DNA of 64,000 bases from Aminipila terrae (lineage in GTDB: Bacteria > Bacillota > Clostridia > Peptostreptococcales > Anaerovoracaceae), in NCBI RefSeq assembly GCF_010120715.1, contig NZ_CP047591.1, positions 1,178,001 through 1,242,000 of the forward strand, in the 5' to 3' direction. The notes under the pieces were generated by a model. The model did no database searches. It was not told where the DNA came from and saw only the letters and a list, made by a program, of their open reading frames with translations. Position numbers and translations under genes: made by a program. Within the stretch, counting starts at the first letter, position 1; each line of letters starts with the position of its first letter. This document shows, piece after piece, positions 45,616-54,127 of this stretch.

Positions 45616-46086
45616 TTATTTGCCAATATCCAGTGCCTTCTGAGCCATGAGTTTTACAGCATTTAGAACAGTCACATTTGCCTGATAGGATCTTGTAGCT
45701 GACATACTGTCTATGGTTTCTTCCAGCATGTTTACATTTGGAAGCTTTACATATCCATTCTGATCTGCATCAGGATTTTCAGGGTTGTATTCGGTCTTAA
45801 AATCACTCTGGTCTTGAACTATATTGCTGACCCTTACTCCTGGTGAATAATCACGTCTGACCATCCTGCCGCTGGAATCCTTCTCCAGTATTGCGTTGTT
45901 GAGAGAGTCCTTAAAGGAAACATCTCCAGCCTTGTCTTCAAAAACTACCATTTTCCTTCGATAAGGTCCACCGGCTTCCGTTCTCGTTGTGTCAATATTG
46001 GCCACATTTTCAGAAATAATATCAAGCCTTTGTCTCTGGGCTGTCAGCGCAGAAGCGCTAATATTCATTGAATTTAAAAATGACAA
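45616..46086 (-). CDS. flgC: Proximal rod protein FlgC
   Basis: 156 residues from TTG 46086. This start gives SFLNSMNISASALTAQRQRLDII, which lines up end to end with known FlgC N-termini, and an AAAGGTGG site lies six bases upstream; the GTG at 46098 lies inside that site. C-terminal NGYVKLPNVNMLEETIDSMSATRSYQANVTVLN is typical. It is the first gene of the operon here: flgB, which normally precedes it, is not found in the 270 bases upstream. Confidence 0.94.
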   Translation of the reverse strand: MSFLNSMNISASALTAQRQRLDIISENVANIDTTRTEAGGPYRRKMVVFEDKAGDVSFKDSLNNAILEKDSSGRMVRRDYSPGVRVSNIVQDQSDFKTEYNPENPDADQNGYVKLPNVNMLEETIDSMSATRSYQANVTVLNAVKLMAQKALDIGK

Positions 46087-46116
46087 TATACATACCACCT
46101 TTCTGGTTTTTGAATG

Positions 46117-46132
46117 ATGTCATCCTTGACAT
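46117..46132 (-). promoter_or_regulatory. CsrA-type hairpin in flgC leader
   Basis: On the - strand: 6-bp perfect stem ATGTCA/TGACAT enclosing the tetraloop AGGA. The CAAGGATG core matches the CsrA SELEX consensus RUACARGGAUGU. It lies 31-46 bases upstream of the flgC start. Confidence 0.45.
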
Positions 46133-46235
46133 TTTTATACGTAAAGTAAAACTGTTTCCCTACATTGGTAATTACATTTTTTCACATTGTTCCAAAAAAA
46201 TGGATATAATCCTATCCACTTTTTATTCTTCTTAA

Positions 46236-46263
46236 ATTATATATTATTCAACATATTTTGCAA
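46236..46263 (-). promoter_or_regulatory. Sigma-A-type promoter of the fla operon
   Basis: On the - strand: TTGCAA (46263-46258), 16-base spacer, TATAAT (46241-46236), about 150 bases before flgC. The rest of the 46087-46355 gap is AT-rich with no gene. Confidence 0.55.
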
Positions 46264-46355
46264 CTATTTTGCCTTATAAAACATAAAATATTGTAGAAAA
46301 ATGTTTGTTTTTTTATACATTTTACAGCTGCATTTTTAAGCCTCAGATTATCCCA

Positions 46356-46724
46356 CTACAAAATGCCTGCTGACAGATTATCACTAACACTTGTTATATC
46401 TGTTTCAACAATATTCATCGTAACCCGTTCCGGCTTATATATTAATTTTCCTTTGCAAAGAAGACATCTGTAACAGCCGTCCTTACACCTGACTTTTATA
46501 TCAAAATTCAGAGTATTTTTCTTGTACCTCAATGCCTCTTCAATTAAAATATTCATCCGTATTCTGCTCTCTGAATCAAGCAGTTCAACTACATTATTTT
46601 CGTACGTTTCCTGTATTTCTTCTGGTTGGTATTTTCTGGTCATATAATAATTCTTATTTGCATATAACAATTTATGCACATTTGCATCAGCTATTTCAAC
46701 TACAGCGACTCCTATATTACTCAT
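46356..46724 (-). CDS. Small PAS-like sensory protein under c-di-GMP riboswitch
   Basis: 122 residues from ATG 46724 (AAAGGAGTG nine bases upstream; a longer in-frame start lacks one). The single domain has the PAS_3-like pattern: LLYANKNYYMTRKYQPEEIQETYE, RYKKNTLNFDIKVRCKDGCYRCLLCKGKLIY, then MNIVETDIT. It has no output domain, so it may act by binding a partner. Three cysteines (CRCLLC region) are clustered. The gene is downstream of a c-di-GMP-I riboswitch with terminator, linking it to the motile-sessile switch, and upstream of the fla operon. Confidence 0.7.
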   Translation of the reverse strand: MSNIGVAVVEIADANVHKLLYANKNYYMTRKYQPEEIQETYENNVVELLDSESRIRMNILIEEALRYKKNTLNFDIKVRCKDGCYRCLLCKGKLIYKPERVTMNIVETDITSVSDNLSAGIL

Positions 46725-46792
46725 GGTTGCCCACTCCTTTAACCTCTGCACCCTTTTCACTTAAATTTACTACATACAACTAATTTATCCAA

Positions 46793-46825
46793 CTAAAAAA
46801 ACTCCTATTGCACACTTTAGGAGTT
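46793..46825 (-). terminator. Riboswitch expression-platform terminator
   Basis: On the - strand: AACTCCTA (46825-46818), 10-base loop, TAGGAGTT (46807-46800), then seven T. It lies just after the c-di-GMP aptamer and before the PAS gene. Confidence 0.85.
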
Positions 46826-46836
46826 CCAATATATGC

Positions 46837-46915
46837 AACTGGCTGCCATCTCACAGAGTTCAGGCCCTATAGTTTTGCGTCACAGTCTTTCGGCTGCTTT
46901 GCCAAATCTTCAGTT
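46837..46915 (-). ncRNA. Cyclic di-GMP-I (GEMM-I) riboswitch aptamer
   Basis: Read on the - strand. P1 is formed by AACTG (46915-46911) with CAGTT (46841-46837). Inside are the conserved GGCAAA start, a hairpin capped by the GAAA-type tetraloop (CCGAAAG), the GACGCAAA core, TAGGGCCT, and the ATGGCAGCCAG 3' half with tetraloop-receptor features. All invariant GEMM-I blocks appear in order. It controls the downstream terminator in response to c-di-GMP; whether binding turns expression on or off is not decidable by eye. Confidence 0.9.
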
Positions 46916-47003
46916 TTAACCATTCATATCCCACAAATTAAATTGGATTAAAACATTTTCAACATATTACATTTTATTCATGGAAATAGTGCAATTTCTA
47001 AAT

Positions 47004-47031
47004 ATTATAGCATAAATTTAATTTTTATCAA
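47004..47031 (-). promoter_or_regulatory. Sigma-A-type promoter of the riboswitch transcript
   Basis: On the - strand: TTGATA (47031-47026), 16-base spacer, TATAAT (47009-47004), about 85 bases before the aptamer. Confidence 0.55.
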
Positions 47032-47100
47032 TATATATTCAATATATTTTATACTAATTTTGCCTGATTTTTTGTAATATTTTAAAAGTTTTTGTCGAAA

Positions 47101-47140
47101 AAAGAAAAACAAGATGTTATCTTGCTTAATCATCTTGTTT
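47101..47140 (-). terminator. Terminator after FAD-dependent oxidoreductase
   Basis: AAACAAGATG (47107-47116) pairs with CATCTTGTTT (47131-47140). T-rich runs lie on both strands, so it can work both ways. Confidence 0.8.
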
Positions 47141-47156
47141 TTTCATTTATATTTTG

Positions 47157-48542
47157 CTATTTTGAATATTTTTTAGACAGTATTCGACCCAGATGGATTC
47201 CGCTGGCTGAAGCCTGTGATAAAGAGTGGGTTACACCAGAGCCATCTCCCAAAGCATACAGTCCTTTCACTTTAGTTTCAAGGTTACCATCTACCTCAAC
47301 TCTTGAATTGTAGAATTTAACTTCAACTCCATAAAGAAGCGTATCTTCATTAGCCGTTCCTGGAGCAATCTTGTCTAATGCATATATCATTTCAATAATG
47401 TTATCTAATTGTCTCTTAGGAAGTACAAGACTGAGATCTCCTGGAGTTGCTTTCAGTGTAGGTCTGGTAAAACATTTTTCCATACGCCTTTCGCTGCTTC
47501 TTCGCCCCTTGACAAGATCCCCAAACCTCTGCATGAGAACACCACCTCCCAGCATGTTTGAAAGCTTAGCTATGGACTCTCCATATTCGTTACTATCCTT
47601 AAATGGTGCAGTCAGTTTGTTGGACACTAAAAGGGCAAAGTTTGTATTTTCAGTTCTGAGGGATGGATCCGCATAACTATGTCCATTTACAGTCACAATA
47701 CCATTGGTGTTCTCTGCCACAACTTCCCCATAGGGGTTCATGCAGAATGTTCTAACCATGTCATTATATTTATCAGTCTTATAAACAATTTTACTCTCGT
47801 AAACTTCATCTGTAATGTGCTTAAAAATTTCAGCAGGAAGTTCAACCCGGACCCCTATATCCACACGGTTTTGTTCCAGCCCTATATTCATTTGATTGCA
47901 GATATCCGAAATCCATTTTGAGCCAGACCTTCCAGTAGCCAGAACCAGATCCGTACATTGGAACTCTTCCCCTTTGCTTGTTTTTACATTAAAAGACCCG
48001 TCTGAATTCTGCATTACTTCAGAAATAGTTGAATAAAACTGCATTTCAACTCTTTCTTTCGTATAATTACATATTCTTTCAAGAATCTGGACATTCCTGT
48101 CTGTTCCCAGGTGTCTTACCTTAGCATCAAGCAGATTAAGATTATTCCTTAATGCCGTAGTCTTTAAATCGGAATTTCCTGTGGAGTAAAGCTTAGCATC
48201 CGCACCTCCGAAACTGCAGAGGACTTCATCCACATACTCCATTAGTTCCATGGCTTTATCCTGACCGATATAAGAATGCAGGTCTCCGCCAAATTTAGTT
48301 GTAATATTGTATTTTCCATCAGATAATGTTCCTGCTCCGCCATACCCATTCATAATGTGGCAGGGCTCACACTTAATACAATTGTTTGCTTTTCCTAATT
48401 TAATCGGGCATACCCGTTTCTCAAGAGGTGCACCTTTATCTAACATTAATATTTTTGCTGTATTATCAAGCTTCGTAAGTTCGTATGATAAAAATACTCC
48501 GCTTGCACCTGCTCCGGCAATTATAATATCATATTTTTTCAT
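47157..48542 (-). CDS. FAD-dependent oxidoreductase (Rossmann-fold dehydrogenase)
   Basis: 461 residues from ATG 48542 (GGAGG five bases upstream). FAD dinucleotide motif DIIIAGAGASGVFLSYEL at the N-terminus, a middle FNVKTSKGEEFQCTDLVLATGRSG, and a C-terminal GLYALGDGSGVTHSLSQASASG, the second FAD contact. Three cysteines in NCIKCEPCHIMNGYGGAG resemble those in uncharacterised FAD-dependent dehydrogenases of anaerobes. Substrate unknown. Monocistronic, with a terminator on its 3' side. Confidence 0.78.
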   Translation of the reverse strand: MKKYDIIIAGAGASGVFLSYELTKLDNTAKILMLDKGAPLEKRVCPIKLGKANNCIKCEPCHIMNGYGGAGTLSDGKYNITTKFGGDLHSYIGQDKAMELMEYVDEVLCSFGGADAKLYSTGNSDLKTTALRNNLNLLDAKVRHLGTDRNVQILERICNYTKERVEMQFYSTISEVMQNSDGSFNVKTSKGEEFQCTDLVLATGRSGSKWISDICNQMNIGLEQNRVDIGVRVELPAEIFKHITDEVYESKIVYKTDKYNDMVRTFCMNPYGEVVAENTNGIVTVNGHSYADPSLRTENTNFALLVSNKLTAPFKDSNEYGESIAKLSNMLGGGVLMQRFGDLVKGRRSSERRMEKCFTRPTLKATPGDLSLVLPKRQLDNIIEMIYALDKIAPGTANEDTLLYGVEVKFYNSRVEVDGNLETKVKGLYALGDGSGVTHSLSQASASGIHLGRILSKKYSK

Positions 48543-48578
48543 AATATCCTCCAACTCATCGGTCATCCTTTTGACCAC

Positions 48579-48896
48579 ACATTGTTACTATATCCGAAAC
48601 TATAAAACAATTCAACTATTAAAAAATTCTATCAGGTATGGTATAATAAAGTTTAATAAATATTTTTAAGTATTGAACCGCAAGATTCCATGTAAAAACA
48701 GCAATTTATCCGGAATATCACAGCAAATTTGTGTTATTCTGCAATTTCCATATAAAGTAATATTAAACTGACTATTGACATTAGTTTTTAATAGGTATAT
48801 GCTAAAAAAAATTAAGGGAATTAGTTAAATTTTATCCCCATAAAATTTAACGGTCCTTTTGGATTCCCCTAAATAAATAAAAAATCAGCAAAGCAA
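48579..48896. other. Intergenic region with strong inverted repeat
   Basis: No gene seen. An 11-base perfect inverted repeat TTAAATTTTAT/ATAAAATTTAA (48825-48835, 48840-48850) encloses CCCC and is bordered by a looser GGGAAT/ATTCCC pair (about 48815-48868), forming a long cruciform-capable structure. It is not followed by a T run on either side, so it is not a classical terminator. Confidence 0.5.
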
Positions 48897-48926
48897 AAAA
48901 CAGAGAGTAATTTACTCCCTGTTTTT
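48897..48926. terminator. Terminator after DUF1292 gene
   Basis: AAAACAG...AGTAA pairs with TTACT...CTGTTTT, ending in a T run. The A run on the other side makes it usable from the - strand gene at 48970. Confidence 0.8.
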
Positions 48927-48969
48927 TGTTTCTTAATCTATTTTTTATAAAACTCTTATAAATAAATGA

Positions 48970-49278
48970 CTATTCTTCTTCTGCTGTTAATTTATCAAAT
49001 TCAGCTACAACCTTTTCAAATTCTGCATCATCGTCAATATCGATCAATTCAAATTCTTCTTCGCCTACTTCCTTGTATCCATAGATGTAAACATCATCTG
49101 TTCCATCATCAGGAACAAGAGCGATGTATTCTTTTCCTTCAAAATCAAATACACCCATGATTTCGCATTCTACTTCTACGCCATCATCAAATTCCAAAGT
49201 TAAAAAATCTGATTCATCGTGTTCGTGATCACCGCATCCGCAGCCACAACCGCCAGCGCATTTCTCTTTATCTGACAT
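48970..49278 (-). CDS. DUF1292 domain protein
   Basis: 102 residues from ATG 49278 (GGAGG upstream). A Cys/Gly-rich head (KCAGGCGCGCGDHEH), possibly metal-binding, is followed by the acidic DUF1292 domain (FLTLEFDDGVEVECEIMGVFDFEGKEYIALVPDD). Proteins of this family are abundant in Firmicutes, often near yrrK/ruvX, with unknown function. It is transcribed alone, upstream of its own terminator. Confidence 0.88.
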   Translation of the reverse strand: MSDKEKCAGGCGCGCGDHEHDESDFLTLEFDDGVEVECEIMGVFDFEGKEYIALVPDDGTDDVYIYGYKEVGEEEFELIDIDDDAEFEKVVAEFDKLTAEEE

Positions 49279-49377
49279 ATTAAAGTCCTCCATGTAAAAA
49301 TCGTTTTGGTAATTTCTTTAGTATATGCAAATTTTCACATACTATTATCATTACTATACCACCATAATTTGCCTTTA

Positions 49378-51261
49378 TCAATCAAAATATTCTTTGATAT
49401 TTTTAGCCACCTGTTCTGTGATTCCCGGTGCCATACACAATTCTTCAACAGTAGCATTTTTAATTTTATCCAGACTTCCAAAATAGCTTAAAAGTGAATT
49501 ACGTCTTTGAGGTCCCACACCATCAATTTCATCGAGAGCAGATCCCTGAATCCGTTTTCCCCGAAGCCCTCTGTGGTAATCGATGGCAAACCGGTGGACT
49601 TCTTCCTGTACAGCTCCGGTATATTTAAAGAGCAGCGGATGCTCCTTCAGAAGAAGTTCTGTATATTCTTCCTGCCCAAATGGCTTATAAATCAATGCTC
49701 TGGTCCGGTGTTTATCATCCTTGGCCATGCCAACGACTGCCACGGAAAGCTTCATAGCGCTCAGAATCTGCTGTACAGCCGATACCTGCCCTTTGCCCCC
49801 ATCAATAAAAAGTATATGAGGCAGAGTATTAAAAGCTGGATCACCGTCCATTGCCCTTTTAAATCTTCTGTATAGGACTTCCTGCATACTGCCATAGTCA
49901 TTTGGTCCTTCTATGGTTCGGATTCTAAATCGCCTGTACTCTTTTTTGTTGGGTTTTAATCCTTCAAATACAACCATTGCGCCCACAGAGTCCACACCAT
50001 TGGTATTGGAAATATCGTAGGCTTCTACCCTATAATCCCTGGTTTGATTCGATTGGGAATCATGCTGATCTTTATGCCTTGTCGGGATGTCACCCATAAT
50101 CTGCTCAATCAGGTCCCCAATCTCTTTTGATAAGGCGGCCCGCCGTGCCTTGTTATTGTTTTCCCGTTCATCAATAGTCTTTAACATCTCAATGGAATCT
50201 TTTTGTGCCAGTTGAAGCAGATCCCGTTTATCTCCTCTTTTAGGTACGGTGATTTTTACCTGTCTGCCTGCCATCTCTCCCAGGAAGCTTTCAATCAGCT
50301 CCGTTTCTTCCAAAGGCTGTTCCACAAGAATTTCATACGGAATATTGGGATTCTCACTATAGTACTGCTTTATAAATTCACTGACCAGCTCATTTTTCTC
50401 CTGGGTCCCTTCCATGGCAAAATTTTCACGGCCGGTTAACTTCCCATTTCTTACAAAAAACAGCACCACATAGGACTTCTGGCTGCTGGAAATGGCCAGA
50501 GCGATATCCAGGTCCTTTATTCCAAGCATTACCACATGCTGCTTTTCAGAAATAGTTCTGGCCGCTGCAATGTAGTCTCTCAATTCTGCAGCTCTTTCAA
50601 AGTTAAGCATTTCGGATTCTTCCTGCATTTTCTCTGTCAGCATGTCCGTCAAAGGTTTGGTTTTACCATTTAAAAACTCTGTAATCTGGCCTATATCCTG
50701 CATATAAGATTCTCTGCTTACCTTTCCAGTACATATACCCCTGCACTGTTGGATATGATAATTCAGGCAGGGTTTTATAATCTCGGGAAATTTCTTTGTG
50801 GCACACCGCTTCAGAGCAAATATATTATTCAGCAAATCAATCATCTGATTTACTGCCCCTGCATCACTGTAGGGGCCGAAATATTTACAGTCATCCTTTT
50901 CAACCCTTCTAGTTTTAACCAGTCTGGGGTATGGCTCATTCATAGTCAGTTTTATATAAGGATAAGTCTTGTCGTCACGGAGTAATACGTTATACTTAGG
51001 CATGTACCTCTTTATCAGTGTACATTCCAGAATCAGAGCTTCCATTTCAGTATTTGTAGTAATATACTCAAATTCCTCAATATGACTCACCATAGCCCGG
51101 ACTTTTGCCTGCATGTTTTTAGGCGACTGAAAATACTGGCGCACCCGGTTTCGTAAAGAAACAGCTTTCCCCACATAAATAACCTGCCCCAGTTTATCCT
51201 TATGAATATAAACTCCCGGGCTATCCGGGAGTTTTTTCAGATTCTCTTTAATATCAAACAT
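49378..51261 (-). CDS. uvrC: Excinuclease ABC subunit C
   Basis: 627 residues. The GIY-YIG nuclease domain at the N-terminus (DSPGVYIHKDKLGQVIYVGKAVSLRNRVRQYF) makes the 3' incision. A UVR motif (MQEESEMLNFERAAELRDYI) binds UvrB. The UvrC RNase H-like domain (YDISNTNGVDSVGAMVVFEG, HILFIDGGKGQ) makes the 5' incision, and helix-hairpin-helix motifs end the protein. Normal length. The D,D-carboxypeptidase gene ends three bases upstream. Confidence 0.97.
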   Translation of the reverse strand: MFDIKENLKKLPDSPGVYIHKDKLGQVIYVGKAVSLRNRVRQYFQSPKNMQAKVRAMVSHIEEFEYITTNTEMEALILECTLIKRYMPKYNVLLRDDKTYPYIKLTMNEPYPRLVKTRRVEKDDCKYFGPYSDAGAVNQMIDLLNNIFALKRCATKKFPEIIKPCLNYHIQQCRGICTGKVSRESYMQDIGQITEFLNGKTKPLTDMLTEKMQEESEMLNFERAAELRDYIAAARTISEKQHVVMLGIKDLDIALAISSSQKSYVVLFFVRNGKLTGRENFAMEGTQEKNELVSEFIKQYYSENPNIPYEILVEQPLEETELIESFLGEMAGRQVKITVPKRGDKRDLLQLAQKDSIEMLKTIDERENNNKARRAALSKEIGDLIEQIMGDIPTRHKDQHDSQSNQTRDYRVEAYDISNTNGVDSVGAMVVFEGLKPNKKEYRRFRIRTIEGPNDYGSMQEVLYRRFKRAMDGDPAFNTLPHILFIDGGKGQVSAVQQILSAMKLSVAVVGMAKDDKHRTRALIYKPFGQEEYTELLLKEHPLLFKYTGAVQEEVHRFAIDYHRGLRGKRIQGSALDEIDGVGPQRRNSLLSYFGSLDKIKNATVEELCMAPGITEQVAKNIKEYFD

Positions 51262-51263
51262 AT

Positions 51264-52673
51264 CTACCTGTTTATATATTTATCTTTATTATAAAAAATT
51301 TTATCTCGTTCTCTGTCCATGGCAATTCTCATTGCACGTAGTTCTCTTCTTTGTTTTCTGCGTTTTATGCTTCTATGTCTTATGTAAAGCAAGGCTCCTG
51401 CAATGGAGACCAAAGCTCCCACTAAAACACCTGCTCCCACAAAAAGCTTTGAATTTTCTTTAACAGAAGCTCCCAATCCGGAAAAAATGCCGCCTTTTGC
51501 AACATTTTTTACAGCAACAATGTTCACAGCACCCACAAGGACTCCATTCTGGAAAAAGTCAACACTTCCAGACTCCTGTCCTGCCTTAACCGGAGCATTA
51601 ACTTTCTCTGCAGCTTTCACTACCTTTTTAATGTGTTTACTATTCTCCCCAACAGGAAGAGTAACATATCCATCTTTTTCTGCAACCAGGGCAACCTGCC
51701 TTTCTTCACCATGAGCTACCTTTATGCTTCCCATTTCGGTTCCTTTGGCTACCATTTTTACAGAATGATAGTTTTCAAACCCCCAGTCCAGCAGAGCAAT
51801 AGAATCCCCAAACCTTCCAGAATCTGTAGATTTCATCACAACTGAAATCAGTTCTGTTCCATTTCTGGATGCCCCTGCCACAAGGCAACCCCCTGCCTGA
51901 CCTGTATACCCGGTTTTTATACCAATGGCTCCATCATATTTTGCAGCACGAAGCACTCCGTTTACCGATACTTTTGTTTTATTATCATAAAGCAATCGGT
52001 TCGTATTGTATAAGTATCTTGGCTCTTCCTGCTTATTGGTTGGCTGAATGGTGTGCTTATAGGTGCTTACATATTTTCTGAAAGTAGGATTTTCCATAGC
52101 ACCCTTTGCAATCATAGCAAGGTCATAAGCTGTAGTCACATGTCCATCAAGATGTAATCCATTTGGATTACGGAAAGTTGTATTTTTTGCTCCCAGTTCT
52201 TTGGCTTTTTCATTCATCATAACAGCAAAATCGTCCACATTCCCTGCCATTTCTACAGCTAACGCTACTGCCGCATCATTGGCAGATTCCAGAAAAAGTG
52301 CATAAAGTAAATCTTTTACTGTTATTTTTTCTCCTTCCATAAGGTAAATCCTGCTTCCCTCAGTGAAAGGTGTCTTGGCATCAATTGTAACCACTTTGTC
52401 CAGCGGTAATCTTTCTATTGCCAAAAGTCCTGTAATTATCTTTGTAGTACTTGCAGGCTCCCTTTGTAAATCCATTCCCTTATTGTACAAAACCGTGCCA
52501 GTCTTTGCATCAATTAAAACCCCTGTTTCTGCCACAATAGACGGTACTTCTGTAATTGCATGTGCTTTCGTGTCTCCTGCCTTGTCAGTCTCCGCAAAAA
52601 CAGTTGAAGTATTTGCACCCAGGTTTGCAATCAAGGAAAATAGCACAATCATTATTGTAATAGTTTTCTTCAT
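51264..52673 (-). CDS. Serine D-alanyl-D-alanine carboxypeptidase (DacF/PBP5 type)
   Basis: 469 residues from ATG 52673. The signal peptide is residues 1-27 (KKTITIMIVLFSL ... TVFA). Penicillin-binding motifs: SxxK in EPASTTKIITG, SxN in ESANDAA, KTG in IGIKTGYTGQAGG. A C-terminal membrane helix (GVLVGALVSIAGALLYI, about 425-445) with a basic cytoplasmic tail anchors it. It trims peptidoglycan pentapeptides outside the membrane. The tail after the anchor is more basic than usual. Confidence 0.93.
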   Translation of the reverse strand: MKKTITIMIVLFSLIANLGANTSTVFAETDKAGDTKAHAITEVPSIVAETGVLIDAKTGTVLYNKGMDLQREPASTTKIITGLLAIERLPLDKVVTIDAKTPFTEGSRIYLMEGEKITVKDLLYALFLESANDAAVALAVEMAGNVDDFAVMMNEKAKELGAKNTTFRNPNGLHLDGHVTTAYDLAMIAKGAMENPTFRKYVSTYKHTIQPTNKQEEPRYLYNTNRLLYDNKTKVSVNGVLRAAKYDGAIGIKTGYTGQAGGCLVAGASRNGTELISVVMKSTDSGRFGDSIALLDWGFENYHSVKMVAKGTEMGSIKVAHGEERQVALVAEKDGYVTLPVGENSKHIKKVVKAAEKVNAPVKAGQESGSVDFFQNGVLVGAVNIVAVKNVAKGGIFSGLGASVKENSKLFVGAGVLVGALVSIAGALLYIRHRSIKRRKQRRELRAMRIAMDRERDKIFYNKDKYINR

Positions 52674-52692
52674 TGTTTCCCCAAATCTAATT

Positions 52693-53964
52693 TTATCTCT
52701 CAAAAAAATAATCTGCTAACTCATATCCACTGCCAAAGCTTTTTCCCATTTTACCTGAAGTTTCATTAAAAGCTCTGGTCTTGTCTGATTTCTGTTCTTT
52801 TGAACTGTCATAAATCACAAAAGGTACTGGTGTTGATGAATGTGTTCTGATACAAAGAGGAGTTCTGTGATCAGGAACTACCAGAACCCGAAAGTCTTCT
52901 CCCGACTTCTTTAAGTAATCTATAACAGGTCCTGCAACTTTTTCATCAATCAGTTCCATACACTTGATTTTTCCCGGCTGATCTCCCTGATGGGAACATT
53001 CGTCCGGTCCTTCAAGATGCATATAGACAAAATCTTTACCTTTTTTAAATTCCTCTATTGCTGCCTGTGCTTTACCATCGTAATTGGTGTGTATGGTTCC
53101 AGTTGCTCCATCTACATCAACAGAATCCAATCCGGCACAAAGGGCTATTCCTTTAATTAAATCTACAGCAGAAATGGCTGTACCTGTTATTTTATATTTA
53201 TCATAAAAAGAAGAAAGGCTAGGTTTCTTCCCCTGTCCCCAGATCCATGCAGTATTGGCAGGATTTAATCCTTTGGCAATCCTGGCCTGATTGACCGGAT
53301 GATTTCTCAGAACTTCATAGCTGCTCTTCATTAAGTCTGTAATGAATTCTGCTTTCTGGGCTTCAGCTCCCTTTATGGTTCCTTCACCCTCTGGCAGATA
53401 ATCTCCAACTCTTTTTCCAAGTACATCATGAGGAGGAGTTAACTGATAGTCTGTAGATCCTTCTTTCACAATCATGCAGTGGCGATAACTTACCCCTGTG
53501 TAAAACTGGATCTTTTCATTTCCCAACTTTTCATGGATTGCTTTAATCAGTACATCAGCCTCTTCTGTTGTAATATCCCCGGAACTGTGATCCGTTATAA
53601 TCAAATCCTCATATGCAGTACTTGTGGTTTTGTCTGCTGGTTTCCCTGTTTCAGAATCAACCAGAGTAATAATATTAGTTCTGAAAGCCACATCTGTATC
53701 TGACATATCAATGCCAATGCTGGCCGCTTCCAGTGGAGACCTTCCGGTCAGATAAACACTGGGATCATATCCCATGACAGACAGATTGGCAGCATCACTG
53801 CCTGGCGCCACGCCTTCTGGTATGGTCTGAACCATTCCCACTTCACCTATTTCTGCAAGTCCATCTATCACAGGCATCTGTGCCACTTCCAGAGGGGTTT
53901 TACCACCCAATTCCTCAATCTTTTCGTCCCCCGCTCCATCGGGAACTATTATAAAATACTTCAT
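52693..53964 (-). CDS. Cofactor-independent phosphoglycerate mutase, archaeal (ApgM-like) type
   Basis: 423 residues of the alkaline-phosphatase superfamily. MKYFIIVPDGAGDE holds the first metal aspartate; GVAPGSDAANLSVMGYDP holds the catalytic serine. LEGPDECSHQGD and VVPDHRTPLCIRTHSSTPVPF hold the remaining metal ligands. ApgM interconverts 3- and 2-phosphoglycerate. Members in Clostridia are also annotated as proposed homoserine kinases, which sequence alone cannot exclude. Its position next to serC/serA, which draw on 3-phosphoglycerate, fits either. Confidence 0.85.
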   Translation of the reverse strand: MKYFIIVPDGAGDEKIEELGGKTPLEVAQMPVIDGLAEIGEVGMVQTIPEGVAPGSDAANLSVMGYDPSVYLTGRSPLEAASIGIDMSDTDVAFRTNIITLVDSETGKPADKTTSTAYEDLIITDHSSGDITTEEADVLIKAIHEKLGNEKIQFYTGVSYRHCMIVKEGSTDYQLTPPHDVLGKRVGDYLPEGEGTIKGAEAQKAEFITDLMKSSYEVLRNHPVNQARIAKGLNPANTAWIWGQGKKPSLSSFYDKYKITGTAISAVDLIKGIALCAGLDSVDVDGATGTIHTNYDGKAQAAIEEFKKGKDFVYMHLEGPDECSHQGDQPGKIKCMELIDEKVAGPVIDYLKKSGEDFRVLVVPDHRTPLCIRTHSSTPVPFVIYDSSKEQKSDKTRAFNETSGKMGKSFGSGYELADYFFER

Positions 53965-54022
53965 TAATACTTCCTCATTTTACCTTATTCACTAAAAATT
54001 CTCTATCTCCATAATAAAATAC

Positions 54023-54058
54023 GAAAAGTGATAAAAATATTTCATTTTATCACTTTTC
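54023..54058 (-). terminator. Terminator after serC
   Basis: 14-base perfect inverted repeat GAAAAGTGATAAAA (54023-54036) / TTTTATCACTTTTC (54045-54058) with an 8-base loop, in an AT-rich tract. Confidence 0.75.
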
Positions 54059-54127
54059 ATCTTAACACATTTCTGCTTTTTATATATCCATTATATTAAA
54101 TTTCTTATATATAAGTATATTAATTTT

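Noticed and set aside
46087..46355. Remnant of flgB upstream of flgC
   Set aside because: No rod-protein motif in any frame; the region is AT-rich with promoter-like and hairpin sequence only.
47092..47313. Plus-strand reading frame over the end of the FAD oxidoreductase
   Set aside because: It spans a terminator and lies antisense to a conserved FAD motif; a shadow frame, as are the many other long antisense frames over fliF, fliK and uvrC.
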